Origin: an uncultured Clostridia bacterium
GTDB taxonomy: Bacteria; Bacillota; Clostridia; TANB77; CAG-508
Assembly (NCBI GenBank): GCA_934167495.1
Contig: CAKPKP010000004.1
Span: forward strand, 1-64,000
Direction of reading: 5' to 3'
Length of the DNA stretch: 64,000 nucleotides
Shown: one piece after another, positions 17,270 through 25,258 of the stretch
Position numbering within the stretch: the first letter of the stretch is position 1
How the letters are laid out: the number at the start of each line of letters is the position of its first letter
Notes under the pieces: model-generated
The model's database searches: none
What the model saw: the letters and a program-made list of their open reading frames with translations, nothing else
Told to the model about the DNA's origin: nothing
Program-made: the position numbers and the translations under genes

Positions 17270-19501
17270 CTAATTTTTTATTCTTTTTAATCTTAAAGCA
17301 TTTAATACAACTGTTAAACTACTAATAGTCATTGCAAGAGCTGCAAGCATTGGATTTAACACAATATTAAATGACTTAAATATTCCACATGCAATTGGAA
17401 TCATACATATATTATAAAAAAATGCCCAAAACAAATTCTGTTTTATATTTGTTATAGTTCTTTTACTTATTTTTATTAACTCATTTATTTTATCTAGATT
17501 ATCATTCATAAGTACTATATTACTACTATCCATTGCAATATCTGTTCCAGATGAAATTGAAACTCCAATATCTGCTGTTACTAAACTTACACTATCATTA
17601 ATTCCATCTCCACACATCATTACAAATCCATCTTTTTTTAGTTTTTTTATTTGTTCTGCTTTTTCTTTTGGTAAGACATTTGAAACTACATTTTCTATTT
17701 CTATTTGATTTGCTATGACTTTCGCAGTTTTTTCATTGTCACCTGTAAGCATTACTAAATTAATATTTTGTTTTTTCAATTTATCTATAACTTCTTTTAC
17801 ATTATCTTTTAATACGTCTTTTACACCTATAAGAGATACAAGATTATTATTTTTAGATATAAATAAAATACTATTTCCTTCAGATACTAAATTTTCTTCA
17901 TCAGCACTATTATTTACAGTAACTTTATTTTCTTCCATTAATTTTTTGTTTCCAATTAAATACGTATCATTATTAATATTTGCAGATATACCAAACCCTG
18001 GAATTGCTTTAAAATTACTTACATCTAATAATTCAATATCTTTTTCTTTTGCATAATTTACAATTGCTCTTGCTATTGGATGCTCAGATTTGTTTTCAAT
18101 ACTGGCTACTAACTTTATTATTTCATCATTTTCTAAAGTACTGTAATTAAAAATTTTTGAAACAGTTAATTTTCCTTTAGTTAAAGTTCCTGTTTTATCA
18201 AATACTATAGTTTTTACTTTGTGAGCATTTTCTAAAGCTTCACTTGTTTTAATTAAAATTCCAGCTTTACTTGCATTTCCAGATGCTATAACTATTGCAA
18301 GTGGAGTTGCTAATCCTAAACTACATGGACATGCAACAACAAGAACATCTACTAATATTTTTATTGAAAATGCAAAATCTTTTGAAATTATAAACCATAT
18401 TATAAAACTAATAATTGCTATAATTATTATTGTTGGTACAAAATACCCACTAATTTTATCAGCTATTTTTGAAATAGGAGCTTTTGTGTTTGTAGCTTCT
18501 ACTACTAATCTTACTATTTCTGATACTGTTGACTCTTTTCCTATTTTTTCAGCTTTATATTTAATAGTTCCTTCATAGTTTATACTTCCCGCTATTACTT
18601 TGGAATTTATTTCTCTCTTAACTGGTACGCTCTCTCCTGTAATAAAAGATTCATTTATATGTGTTGTTCCATCTACAATAGTTCCGTCTACAGCTATTTT
18701 TTCTCCTGGTTTGCAAAGTACGATATCACCTTTTTGAATTTCATCTATTGTAACTGTACATTCTTTTCCTTCTTTTAATACTATTGCTTTATTCGGTGTT
18801 ATAGACATAAGCTCTTTTAACGCTTCTTTTGTTTTGTCTTTATTTTTATTTTCTATATATTTTCCAATCTTGATAAAGAAGATTACAATGGCTGCTGATT
18901 CATAATACAGGTTTTCTACATATTCTAAATTTCCATTAATAATTCTTATAGTACCATATAAACTATATAAAAAACATGTTGCAACTCCAATTGTAACTAA
19001 TGTGTCCATGTTTGGAGTCTTATGAATTAAATTTTTATATCCATTTTTTAATATATCTTTTCCAATAAAAAGCACTATTAAACTAAGTACCAAAAGTGAT
19101 ATAGAATATTCTACCTGATGTTTCATCATATCTAAAAAAGGTATTACAGGTAGATTCACCATATGTGACATTGATATATATAAAATTAAAATTGATAAAA
19201 CAGTTAGCACAGCCAATTTATATTTTTCATTTGACTTTTTCTTTTCTTCTAGCTTAAAGTTATCAATTCCTAAGCTTTCAAAACCAGCTTTTTGTATTAA
19301 TTTTTCTATTGATTTTATATCAAGCATTTTTTCATCATATTCTATACTTGCATTATTCATTATTAAATTTACACTTGCGTTTTTAATGCCTTGTTGTTTA
19401 TTTAAAAACTTTTCTAATCCAGATGAACATGCACTACAAGTCATTCCATCTATTTTTAGTAAAACTTTTTTCATTTTTTTATTGTATGGTAAATGCACCA
19501 T
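17270..19501 (-). CDS. copA: Copper-exporting P1B-type ATPase
   Basis: A 743-residue heavy-metal ATPase. One N-terminal HMA domain carries GMTCSACSS (about 19-27). Membrane helices follow, then the actuator loop (GESVP), the transmembrane ion site ACPCSLGLATPLA (about 392), the phosphorylation motif FDKTGTLTKG (about 434), SEHPIARAIV, and the hinge GDGINDSVSL (about 634). CPC with these helix residues indicates Cu(I) export. AGGAG lies only three bases before the first ATG but six before the GTG that follows it, so the true start may be codon 2 or the ATG at 19474 (MKKVLLKIDG). It lies just downstream of csoR and is almost certainly controlled by it. Confidence 0.95.
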   Translation of the reverse strand: MVHLPYNKKMKKVLLKIDGMTCSACSSGLEKFLNKQQGIKNASVNLIMNNASIEYDEKMLDIKSIEKLIQKAGFESLGIDNFKLEEKKKSNEKYKLAVLTVLSILILYISMSHMVNLPVIPFLDMMKHQVEYSISLLVLSLIVLFIGKDILKNGYKNLIHKTPNMDTLVTIGVATCFLYSLYGTIRIINGNLEYVENLYYESAAIVIFFIKIGKYIENKNKDKTKEALKELMSITPNKAIVLKEGKECTVTIDEIQKGDIVLCKPGEKIAVDGTIVDGTTHINESFITGESVPVKREINSKVIAGSINYEGTIKYKAEKIGKESTVSEIVRLVVEATNTKAPISKIADKISGYFVPTIIIIAIISFIIWFIISKDFAFSIKILVDVLVVACPCSLGLATPLAIVIASGNASKAGILIKTSEALENAHKVKTIVFDKTGTLTKGKLTVSKIFNYSTLENDEIIKLVASIENKSEHPIARAIVNYAKEKDIELLDVSNFKAIPGFGISANINNDTYLIGNKKLMEENKVTVNNSADEENLVSEGNSILFISKNNNLVSLIGVKDVLKDNVKEVIDKLKKQNINLVMLTGDNEKTAKVIANQIEIENVVSNVLPKEKAEQIKKLKKDGFVMMCGDGINDSVSLVTADIGVSISSGTDIAMDSSNIVLMNDNLDKINELIKISKRTITNIKQNLFWAFFYNICMIPIACGIFKSFNIVLNPMLAALAMTISSLTVVLNALRLKRIKN

Positions 19502-19544
19502 ACACTCCTTTCACATTTTTTAAGAATTATTATTTAAAAAACTT

Positions 19545-19856
19545 TTATCTTAATCTTTTAAATAATTCTATTACTTCTTCTATAATGTCTAAATTTCCAG
19601 ATTGAATTTCATATGCCACACAATTTGATATATGGCTTTCTAGAATAGAATTTTCTAAACTTTCTAAAGATTTATTTATAGCAGACATTTGAGTTAAAAC
19701 ATCATCACAATATCTGTCTGTTTCTATCATTTGTTTTACTCCTCTTACTTGCCCTTCTATAATATTTAATCTTTTTATTATATTCTTTTTTTCTTCATCT
19801 GAACGATGAGTTGATTTTTGACATTTTTGACATTTTGCACATTTATCACATGGCAT
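19545..19856 (-). CDS. csoR: CsoR-family copper-sensing repressor
   Basis: The 103-residue all-helical repressor has the Cu(I) Cys-His-Cys signature: RYCDDVLTQ (Cys), ESHISNCV (His and Cys), and family residues RLNIIEGQVRGVKQMIE. A Cys-rich extension CDKCAKCQKCQK precedes the core and might bind extra metal. When copper binds, the protein leaves its operator and the downstream copA is expressed. The operator is visible inside the promoter just upstream (19883-19900). RBS AGAGGTG before ATG. Confidence 0.94.
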   Translation of the reverse strand: MPCDKCAKCQKCQKSTHRSDEEKKNIIKRLNIIEGQVRGVKQMIETDRYCDDVLTQMSAINKSLESLENSILESHISNCVAYEIQSGNLDIIEEVIELFKRLR

Positions 19857-19878
19857 ATTTCTTCACCTCTTCTCAAAG

Positions 19879-19907
19879 ATTGTACACCCCGTAGGGGTAT
19901 TTGTCAA
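19879..19907 (-). promoter_or_regulatory. csoR-copA promoter with CsoR operator in the spacer
   Basis: The minus strand reads TTGACA (19907-19902), a 17-base spacer, then TACAAT (19884-19879). The pseudopalindrome ATACCCC-TACG-GGGTGTA (19900-19883) fills the spacer and touches the -10. GC-rich dyads of this form are the known CsoR binding sites, and a repressor bound here would block RNA polymerase directly. Confidence 0.88.
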
Positions 19908-19923
19908 TATTATCTATACTTAA

Positions 19924-19958
19924 AAAGTGGACATTTGATTTTAACAAATGCCCACTTT
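19924..19958 (-). terminator. Hairpin after gerW
   Basis: Imperfect stem AAAGTGG-ACATTTG / CAAATG-CCCACTTT with a seven-base loop, just past the gerW stop. It separates the recA-gerW run from the csoR promoter. Confidence 0.6.
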
Positions 19959-19965
19959 CAAACAA

Positions 19966-20526
19966 CTATTCATCTTCTTCAATATATTCATCATCTTTTA
20001 AATCATTATCTGTTTCGTCATATTCTATTTGAATATCATTATCTTTCTTTATTTTCTGTTTTTTCTTAATTTCATTTGTTTTCTCTTGAGGTGTTTTAGT
20101 CGTATCTGTGTTTTTTAAATCAATAGTCTTATTTAAAATTGTATTTGCTTTTTCCATTAAATCAGGTATATATTCTATTAATTTATCTACAGCAGAAGTA
20201 TAATTTACAGGTAATAATCTTACCATATCATTTGAAACTACTAAAAAAGCTATTGGGTTTATGCTAACACCAGCTCCAGAACCACCACCAAATGGTAATC
20301 TATACTGAATAGCTTCTTCCTTATCCTTCTTTTTATATTCATCAATAGTTTCTCCTTTAAATTCACTTCCTCCAGCTGCAAATCCGAATGAAACTTTTGA
20401 GATTGGTATTATTATCATGTTATTAGATGTTTCTATTGGCTCCCCTATAATTGTATTTACATCTATCATATTTTGGATACTGTTCATTGCAGTCATCATA
20501 AGACCTTCTATTGGATGCTCGCTCAT
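19966..20526 (-). CDS. gerW: GerW/YtfJ family spore protein
   Basis: The product matches the YtfJ (GerW) family required for spore germination in Bacillus: HPIEGLMMTAMNSIQNMIDVN, TIIGEPIETSNN, IIPISKVSFGFAAGGSEF, PFGGGSGAGVSINPIAFLVV. A Lys/Asp/Glu-rich tail of about 40 residues follows. I prefer ATG at 20526 (MSEHPIEG) over an in-frame GTG at 20538, because AGGAG sits directly against the GTG and eleven bases from the ATG. The start lies inside the end of the DUF2953 gene in another frame, so the two are probably translationally coupled. Confidence 0.9.
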   Translation of the reverse strand: MSEHPIEGLMMTAMNSIQNMIDVNTIIGEPIETSNNMIIIPISKVSFGFAAGGSEFKGETIDEYKKKDKEEAIQYRLPFGGGSGAGVSINPIAFLVVSNDMVRLLPVNYTSAVDKLIEYIPDLMEKANTILNKTIDLKNTDTTKTPQEKTNEIKKKQKIKKDNDIQIEYDETDNDLKDDEYIEEDE

Positions 20527-21109
20527 CTTTCTTCTCACTCCTTTTTAAAAATCTATATAACATATTTATAATATGTACTGTTTTTATGCTAATTATGCAA
20601 TTCACATCTAATATAAATACGTTTTTATTTTGATAACATGGATTTATTATATAATGATATTTCTTTTTATTAGTCTTGTTCATATTTTTTACTACAATAA
20701 ATGTCACGATATTAGAGATTACAAATATTATCAAAGATGTTATAATAACATCTTCTGTTCCTAAATTTAAATTCATATCTAATTTTTCTAAATTTATCTT
20801 TATATTTTTTACTTCTTTAATATCTTTAAAAGATACATTTTTTGCTATTTTTCCTTCAATTGCTGTAAGCTTATCTTTATTTAAAAATTTCTTTAAACTT
20901 GCTTTTTCTATTCTTGTTTTATTAATTTTTATACTTAAAATCTTTATTATTCCAAATAAATATATTTTTATTCTTCCGTCTATATCTCTTAAATATCCTT
21001 GTTCACATACAGTATTATCTAATTCTAGTTTGTTTATAACTAATTTTATTTTTGAAAATATCAAACCTAATATAAAAATTAAAAAGAAAAAAAAGAAAAC
21101 TAAAAACAT
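20423..21109 (-). CDS. DUF2953 (YtfI-type) membrane-associated protein
   Basis: The 228-residue protein has an N-terminal hydrophobic anchor with a Phe run (VFFFFFLIFILGLIFS) and a second hydrophobic span (IIFVISNIVTFIVV), and sits directly upstream of gerW. That is the position and topology of Bacillus YtfI (DUF2953), a partner of YtfJ. The last 35 codons overlap gerW by 104 bases in a different frame (the ERASNRRSY stretch is read from the gerW start region). I believe homologues in other clostridia show a similar overlap. The exact role is unknown; it is likely sporulation-related. Confidence 0.75.
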   Translation of the reverse strand: MFLVFFFFFLIFILGLIFSKIKLVINKLELDNTVCEQGYLRDIDGRIKIYLFGIIKILSIKINKTRIEKASLKKFLNKDKLTAIEGKIAKNVSFKDIKEVKNIKINLEKLDMNLNLGTEDVIITSLIIFVISNIVTFIVVKNMNKTNKKKYHYIINPCYQNKNVFILDVNCIISIKTVHIINMLYRFLKRSEKKDERASNRRSYDDCNEQYPKYDRCKYNYRGANRNI

Positions 21110-21169
21110 ACTATTTACTCCTAATATTTATGTTCTTAGTTTTTCCTTTTTTTATATTATTATACAAAT

Positions 21170-21925
21170 TTAATCTTTACTCTTTTTACTAACTACTATA
21201 TCGCTAAATAGTTCTTCTTGTTCTGTTGAAACTTTACTTCTTCTTGATAATTCTAACAATCCAGAAAATGCCGTTACTACTTCTTGTTTTGGCTTTTCTT
21301 TTAACGAAAATACTTTATTAAAAATAAACTTTGGCTTTTTAGCAAGAATTTTAAACATTTCTTTAACTTTACTGGATACTGTATAATTATCTATGATTGC
21401 TATTTTTTCTATGTTCTTTGCATTTACATTAACTTTTTCTTCATTCTTTTTTATTAATGATTTATATGTAGTTACTATAACATCCATAGTATAGTTTACC
21501 TCTAATTTTTGTTTAGGTAGTTCTATATTTTCTGGATATTTAAAAAATCTTTTTGAAAAAATATCGTAATTTTCTCTTAATTTTTTAGTTATTTCTTTGT
21601 ATTTTTTATATTCAATAATTCTTCTAATTAATTCTTCCTCTGTTATTTCAGCTTCGTCTTCTACTTGTTTTGGAAGAAGTCCTTTTGACTTTAAGTATAT
21701 TAAAGTTGATGCCATAACAATAAATTCACTTGCAATATCCAGATTTAGTTTTTCCATTTCATTTAAATAATCTATATATTGGTCAGTTATTTCACTAATA
21801 TTTACTTGATATATATCCATTTTATCTTTTTCTATTAAGTAACAAAGTAAATCTAATGGACCTGCAAAATTATCTAATTTTATTTCATATTTACTTGATT
21901 CAACTGTTAGTACTGCATTTTTCAT
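21170..21925 (-). CDS. scpA: Segregation and condensation protein A
   Basis: The 251-residue kleisin subunit of the SMC-ScpAB condensin has the conserved N-terminus YEIKLDNFAGPLDLLCYLIEKDKMDIY, then ISEITDQYIDYL, and STLIYLKSKGLLP. A C-terminal winged-helix region (about 200-245) contacts the SMC head. It starts one base after the recX stop. The usual partner scpB is not downstream: the next gene is DUF2953. Confidence 0.93.
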   Translation of the reverse strand: MKNAVLTVESSKYEIKLDNFAGPLDLLCYLIEKDKMDIYQVNISEITDQYIDYLNEMEKLNLDIASEFIVMASTLIYLKSKGLLPKQVEDEAEITEEELIRRIIEYKKYKEITKKLRENYDIFSKRFFKYPENIELPKQKLEVNYTMDVIVTTYKSLIKKNEEKVNVNAKNIEKIAIIDNYTVSSKVKEMFKILAKKPKFIFNKVFSLKEKPKQEVVTAFSGLLELSRRSKVSTEQEELFSDIVVSKKSKD

Positions 21926-21926
21926 T

Positions 21927-22379
21927 TTAAACCTCTTCTATTGCAATTTTTATAGTTTCTGACATATATCCTTTATTTGATAAATATTGTTTTATTTCAT
22001 TATCTTCTAAAGTATTTCTCTTTTTAATAATTAAATTTTTAGCAGAATTTATTTCATATTCTAGCAAAGTTTCTTTATTATTGTATATATAATCGTCTAT
22101 AATATCTTTTTCTATGCCTTTTTGTCTTAATTTATATTCTAATTCTTTTAATGATAAATTTTTTAAGTTTATAAATTCTGCCACTGCTTTTTTTATGTAA
22201 TTTGAGTCATTTATATATCCAGCTTCTTTTAAATATTCTATAACATCTTCTAAAATTATTTCATCTTCATTTTCAAATTTTTTTCTAATGTTTTTTTCTG
22301 TTCTTTTAGAATATAATATATACTTTAATACTTTGGTTTTCAATTTGTCAAATTCTTCATCTGAATATACGTTTTCCAT
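21927..22379 (-). CDS. recX: RecA modulator RecX
   Basis: The 150-residue protein has the three-helix repeat pattern of RecX: ALKYILYSKRTEKNIRKK-like first repeat, VIEYLKEAGYINDSNYIKKAV, LKELEYKLRQKGIEKDII and IKQYLSNKGY. RecX inhibits RecA filament growth. It starts directly behind the recA stop (no separate RBS beyond the end of recA), so translation is probably coupled. Confidence 0.88.
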   Translation of the reverse strand: MENVYSDEEFDKLKTKVLKYILYSKRTEKNIRKKFENEDEIILEDVIEYLKEAGYINDSNYIKKAVAEFINLKNLSLKELEYKLRQKGIEKDIIDDYIYNNKETLLEYEINSAKNLIIKKRNTLEDNEIKQYLSNKGYMSETIKIAIEEV

Positions 22380-22380
22380 A

Positions 22381-23433
22381 TTATTCTTCTACATCCTCAT
22401 CTTCATCAATTTCTGTGTTTTCTGCTAAACTATTTTCAAATGCTTTAGAAAAATTATCTCTAATTTTTTTCTCTAATTCGTCCATTACTTTAGGATTTTC
22501 GCTTAAATATTTCTTTACATTTTCTCTACCTTGACCTATTTTTTCTCCGTTATAGCTAAACCAAGCTCCACTTTTCTCTACTATATCTAGGTTAACTGCT
22601 AAATCTAATATATTTCCTTCTTTTGAAATTCCTTTTCCATAAACAATATCAAACTCTGCTTCTCTGAATGGTGGTGCAACTTTATTTTTAATAACTTTTA
22701 CTCTTACTCTGTTTCCAACTACTTCTCCATCTTGTTTTATGTTTTCTATTTTTCTTATGTCCAATCTTACTGAAGAATAGAATTTAAGAGCTCTACCACC
22801 TGGTGTTGTTTCTGGATTTCCAAACATAATTCCTACTTTTTCTCTTAATTGATTTATAAATATTATTACAGCATTTGTTTTATTAATTGCTCCAGCTAAT
22901 TTTCTTAAAGCTTGAGACATTAATCTTGCTTGAAGACCTATATGAGAATCTCCCATATCTCCATCTATTTCAGCCTTAGGTACTAATGCTGCAACTGAGT
23001 CTACTATTATTATATCTATTGCTCCACTTCTTATTAATGCTTCTGCTATTTCTAATGCTTGTTCTCCTGTGTCTGGTTGTGAAACTATTAAATTATCTAT
23101 ATCTACTCCTAAATTTTTAGCATATACTGGATCTAATGCGTGTTCTGCATCTATAAAAGCTGCTTCTCCTCCCATTTTTTGAGTTTCTGCTATTGCATGT
23201 AATGCAAGTGTTGTTTTTCCTGAAGATTCTGGTCCAAATATTTCTATTATTCTTCCTCTTGGGATTCCTCCTATACCTAAAGCTATATCTAGGCTTAAAG
23301 CTCCTGTTGGTATTGCTTCAACATTCATTGCTTTAAATTCTCCTAGTTTCATTACTGAACCTTTTCCAAATTGTTTTTCTATTTGTCCCATTGCAGCATC
23401 TAGTGCTTTTCTTTTTTCTGAATTATCTCCCAT
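22381..23433 (-). CDS. recA: Recombinase A
   Basis: The 350-residue product is a typical RecA. Visible are MGQIEKQFGKGSVMKLG, Walker A GPESSGKTTLALH (about 68-80), the Walker B region IDIIIVDSVAALVPK (about 140), loop L1/L2 regions (DGDMGDSHIGLQARLMSQALRK and FINQLREKVGIMFGNPETTPGG), and an acidic C-terminal tail. It catalyses homologous pairing and triggers LexA cleavage in the SOS response. An AGGAGG precedes ATG. The promoter carries a LexA-like dyad. Confidence 0.98.
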   Translation of the reverse strand: MGDNSEKRKALDAAMGQIEKQFGKGSVMKLGEFKAMNVEAIPTGALSLDIALGIGGIPRGRIIEIFGPESSGKTTLALHAIAETQKMGGEAAFIDAEHALDPVYAKNLGVDIDNLIVSQPDTGEQALEIAEALIRSGAIDIIIVDSVAALVPKAEIDGDMGDSHIGLQARLMSQALRKLAGAINKTNAVIIFINQLREKVGIMFGNPETTPGGRALKFYSSVRLDIRKIENIKQDGEVVGNRVRVKVIKNKVAPPFREAEFDIVYGKGISKEGNILDLAVNLDIVEKSGAWFSYNGEKIGQGRENVKKYLSENPKVMDELEKKIRDNFSKAFENSLAENTEIDEDEDVEE

Positions 23434-23462
23434 TATTTATTCCTCCTAAAATTTTGTTTGTT

Positions 23463-23509
23463 AAACGCTTGTTTGTGTTTATTTTATACAATATATATTT
23501 TTTTGTCAA
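23463..23509 (-). promoter_or_regulatory. recA promoter with candidate LexA box
   Basis: On the minus strand TTGACA (23509-23504), a 17-base spacer and TAAAAT (23486-23481) form a promoter. Seven bases further lies AAACAAGCGTTT (23474-23463), an inverted repeat close to the Firmicutes LexA consensus GAAC-N4-GTTC. Placement just after the -10 fits repression by LexA. The operator call is inference. Confidence 0.6.
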
Positions 23510-23526
23510 TACTTTTTAATATTTTT

Positions 23527-25122
23527 TTATTGCCTGTACCATTTTTCTATATTATGAAATATATTATAATTGTTTGGTGTAATGTTTCCAACTAAGCTTG
23601 TATTACATACTACACAATTCTTTTTTCTATATAAACTAATATATGGAACTTCTTCTACAAAGATTTCATATAATCTATAATATTTAGAGTTTAATAATTC
23701 CTCATCAGTTATATTTTTTACTTCGTTCATTATGTTATGTACTTCTTCATTTGAATAACCTGCAATATTTTCATAATCGAAAAATGTTGATAAATTTGGT
23801 GAAAATGAGTTATTAAAACTAACTAATATCATATCAAAATTTCCATTGTTTATACTTTCATAATAATTTGTGTTAGATACTTTTCTTACAGTTACATTGA
23901 TTCCTATATTGTCTAGTTGAGTTGCTATATTTTCAGCAACTGCTATTTTTACTGAATCTTCTGAACTTACTGTTATTGAAAAATTCAAATTTTTATATCT
24001 TCCATCTTCTAACTTTTGCCATTTACCATTTTTAAATTCCCATCCAGCATCTATTAATATTTGATTTGAACCATCTGGATCATATTCCTGCCCTCCAGTA
24101 GCTGCATTCAACCAACTTCCATAATCTAGAGGAAACTCAGATTTTTCATATCCTCCTCCATATACTGTTGCTATTAAATTATCTTTATCTATTGCTAAAT
24201 TTATTGCCTTTCTTACTGATGAATCTGATAATACAGGATGCATTGTATTAATTGCTACAAAATCATACTCTCTAGATTTATACTCTATTTTGTTATATCC
24301 GATAGTTCCTATATATTGTGAAATATTGTTTGATTTTACATTTATTATATCTACATTTCCCATTTTAAAAGCTTCATAAACTTCTCCTATATTGTTATAT
24401 ATCATTATATTTACTTCTTCTATCATTGCATCTCTAGTAACATCCCAATAACTATTATTTTTTGAAAGTTTTATTAAATTATTTTCATTACTTTCTATTT
24501 TAAACATTCCTGTTCCTATTGGTTTATTATTTTTAGAACTAGAAACAAAATCTTCGTTTTGATAATACTTTTCAGACATTATAGGAAATGTTAAATTATA
24601 CTCAAAAAATGGCACTTCCTGAGATAATATAATTTTTACTGTGTACTCATCTATAATCTGTAATTCTGTTACATATTTTAAATTTTCTTCATATATTGAA
24701 TTTACATTTTCACTTTTTATTGCATCTATTGTAAATTTAACATCATTTGCAGAAAAAGGTGTTGAATCTTGCCATTTAACATCTTCTCTTAATTTTATTA
24801 AATATGTCACTCCATCTACTTTTGATACTTCTTTTGCTAGACTATATTTCATTTTGTATTCATTATCTAGTGTAACTAGTGAATCATATATTATTTTACT
24901 TATTTCTTGTACATTTCTATTATTGCTAAGTATTGGATTTATTGTATCGTATCCAGCAATAGCTAATCTTAAATTTCTCTGAATATTACTAACAGTAGAT
25001 GTTTGATCTATTACTGTTTCATTTTCTTCGTTTCCTTTTTGCTTATACAAGAAAAAAACTGTTACTAAAACTATTATTAAAACAACAAAAATAAAAATAT
25101 ATTTAAAATAATTATTTCTCAC
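23527..25122 (-). CDS. Peptide/nickel ABC-type substrate-binding protein, membrane anchored
   Basis: This is a family 5 extracellular solute-binding protein (OppA/DppA type). After a single N-terminal membrane helix (YFKYIFIFVVLIIVLVTVFF) come IYDSLVTLD, VKWQDSTPFSANDVKFTIDA (about 110-130) and DSSVRKAINLAIDKDNLI, typical of the fold. There is no lipobox Cys, so it is anchored by the helix. I prefer the GTG at 25122 (MRNNYF) because GGAAGGTGA lies five bases upstream; an ATG eight codons earlier is also possible. No permease or ATPase genes are adjacent, so it is an orphan binding protein. Confidence 0.85.
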   Translation of the reverse strand: MRNNYFKYIFIFVVLIIVLVTVFFLYKQKGNEENETVIDQTSTVSNIQRNLRLAIAGYDTINPILSNNRNVQEISKIIYDSLVTLDNEYKMKYSLAKEVSKVDGVTYLIKLREDVKWQDSTPFSANDVKFTIDAIKSENVNSIYEENLKYVTELQIIDEYTVKIILSQEVPFFEYNLTFPIMSEKYYQNEDFVSSSKNNKPIGTGMFKIESNENNLIKLSKNNSYWDVTRDAMIEEVNIMIYNNIGEVYEAFKMGNVDIINVKSNNISQYIGTIGYNKIEYKSREYDFVAINTMHPVLSDSSVRKAINLAIDKDNLIATVYGGGYEKSEFPLDYGSWLNAATGGQEYDPDGSNQILIDAGWEFKNGKWQKLEDGRYKNLNFSITVSSEDSVKIAVAENIATQLDNIGINVTVRKVSNTNYYESINNGNFDMILVSFNNSFSPNLSTFFDYENIAGYSNEEVHNIMNEVKNITDEELLNSKYYRLYEIFVEEVPYISLYRKKNCVVCNTSLVGNITPNNYNIFHNIEKWYRQ

Positions 25123-25209
25123 TATATCACCTTCCAATGGTATCATAATACATTAAAAATTTGTAACTTTCAATATAATTTTTAAAATTATTTTCTTAAA
25201 TATTATACC

Positions 25210-25238
25210 TTGTGACATATGTAAAAAAATGTTATAAT
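25210..25238 (+). promoter_or_regulatory. Promoter for the U32 gene
   Basis: TTGTGA (25210-25215), a 17-base spacer and TATAAT (25233-25238) lie 20 bases before the ATG at 25259, with AGAGG between. Confidence 0.65.
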
Positions 25239-25258
25239 TTGTTTTAGAGGTATTATTT

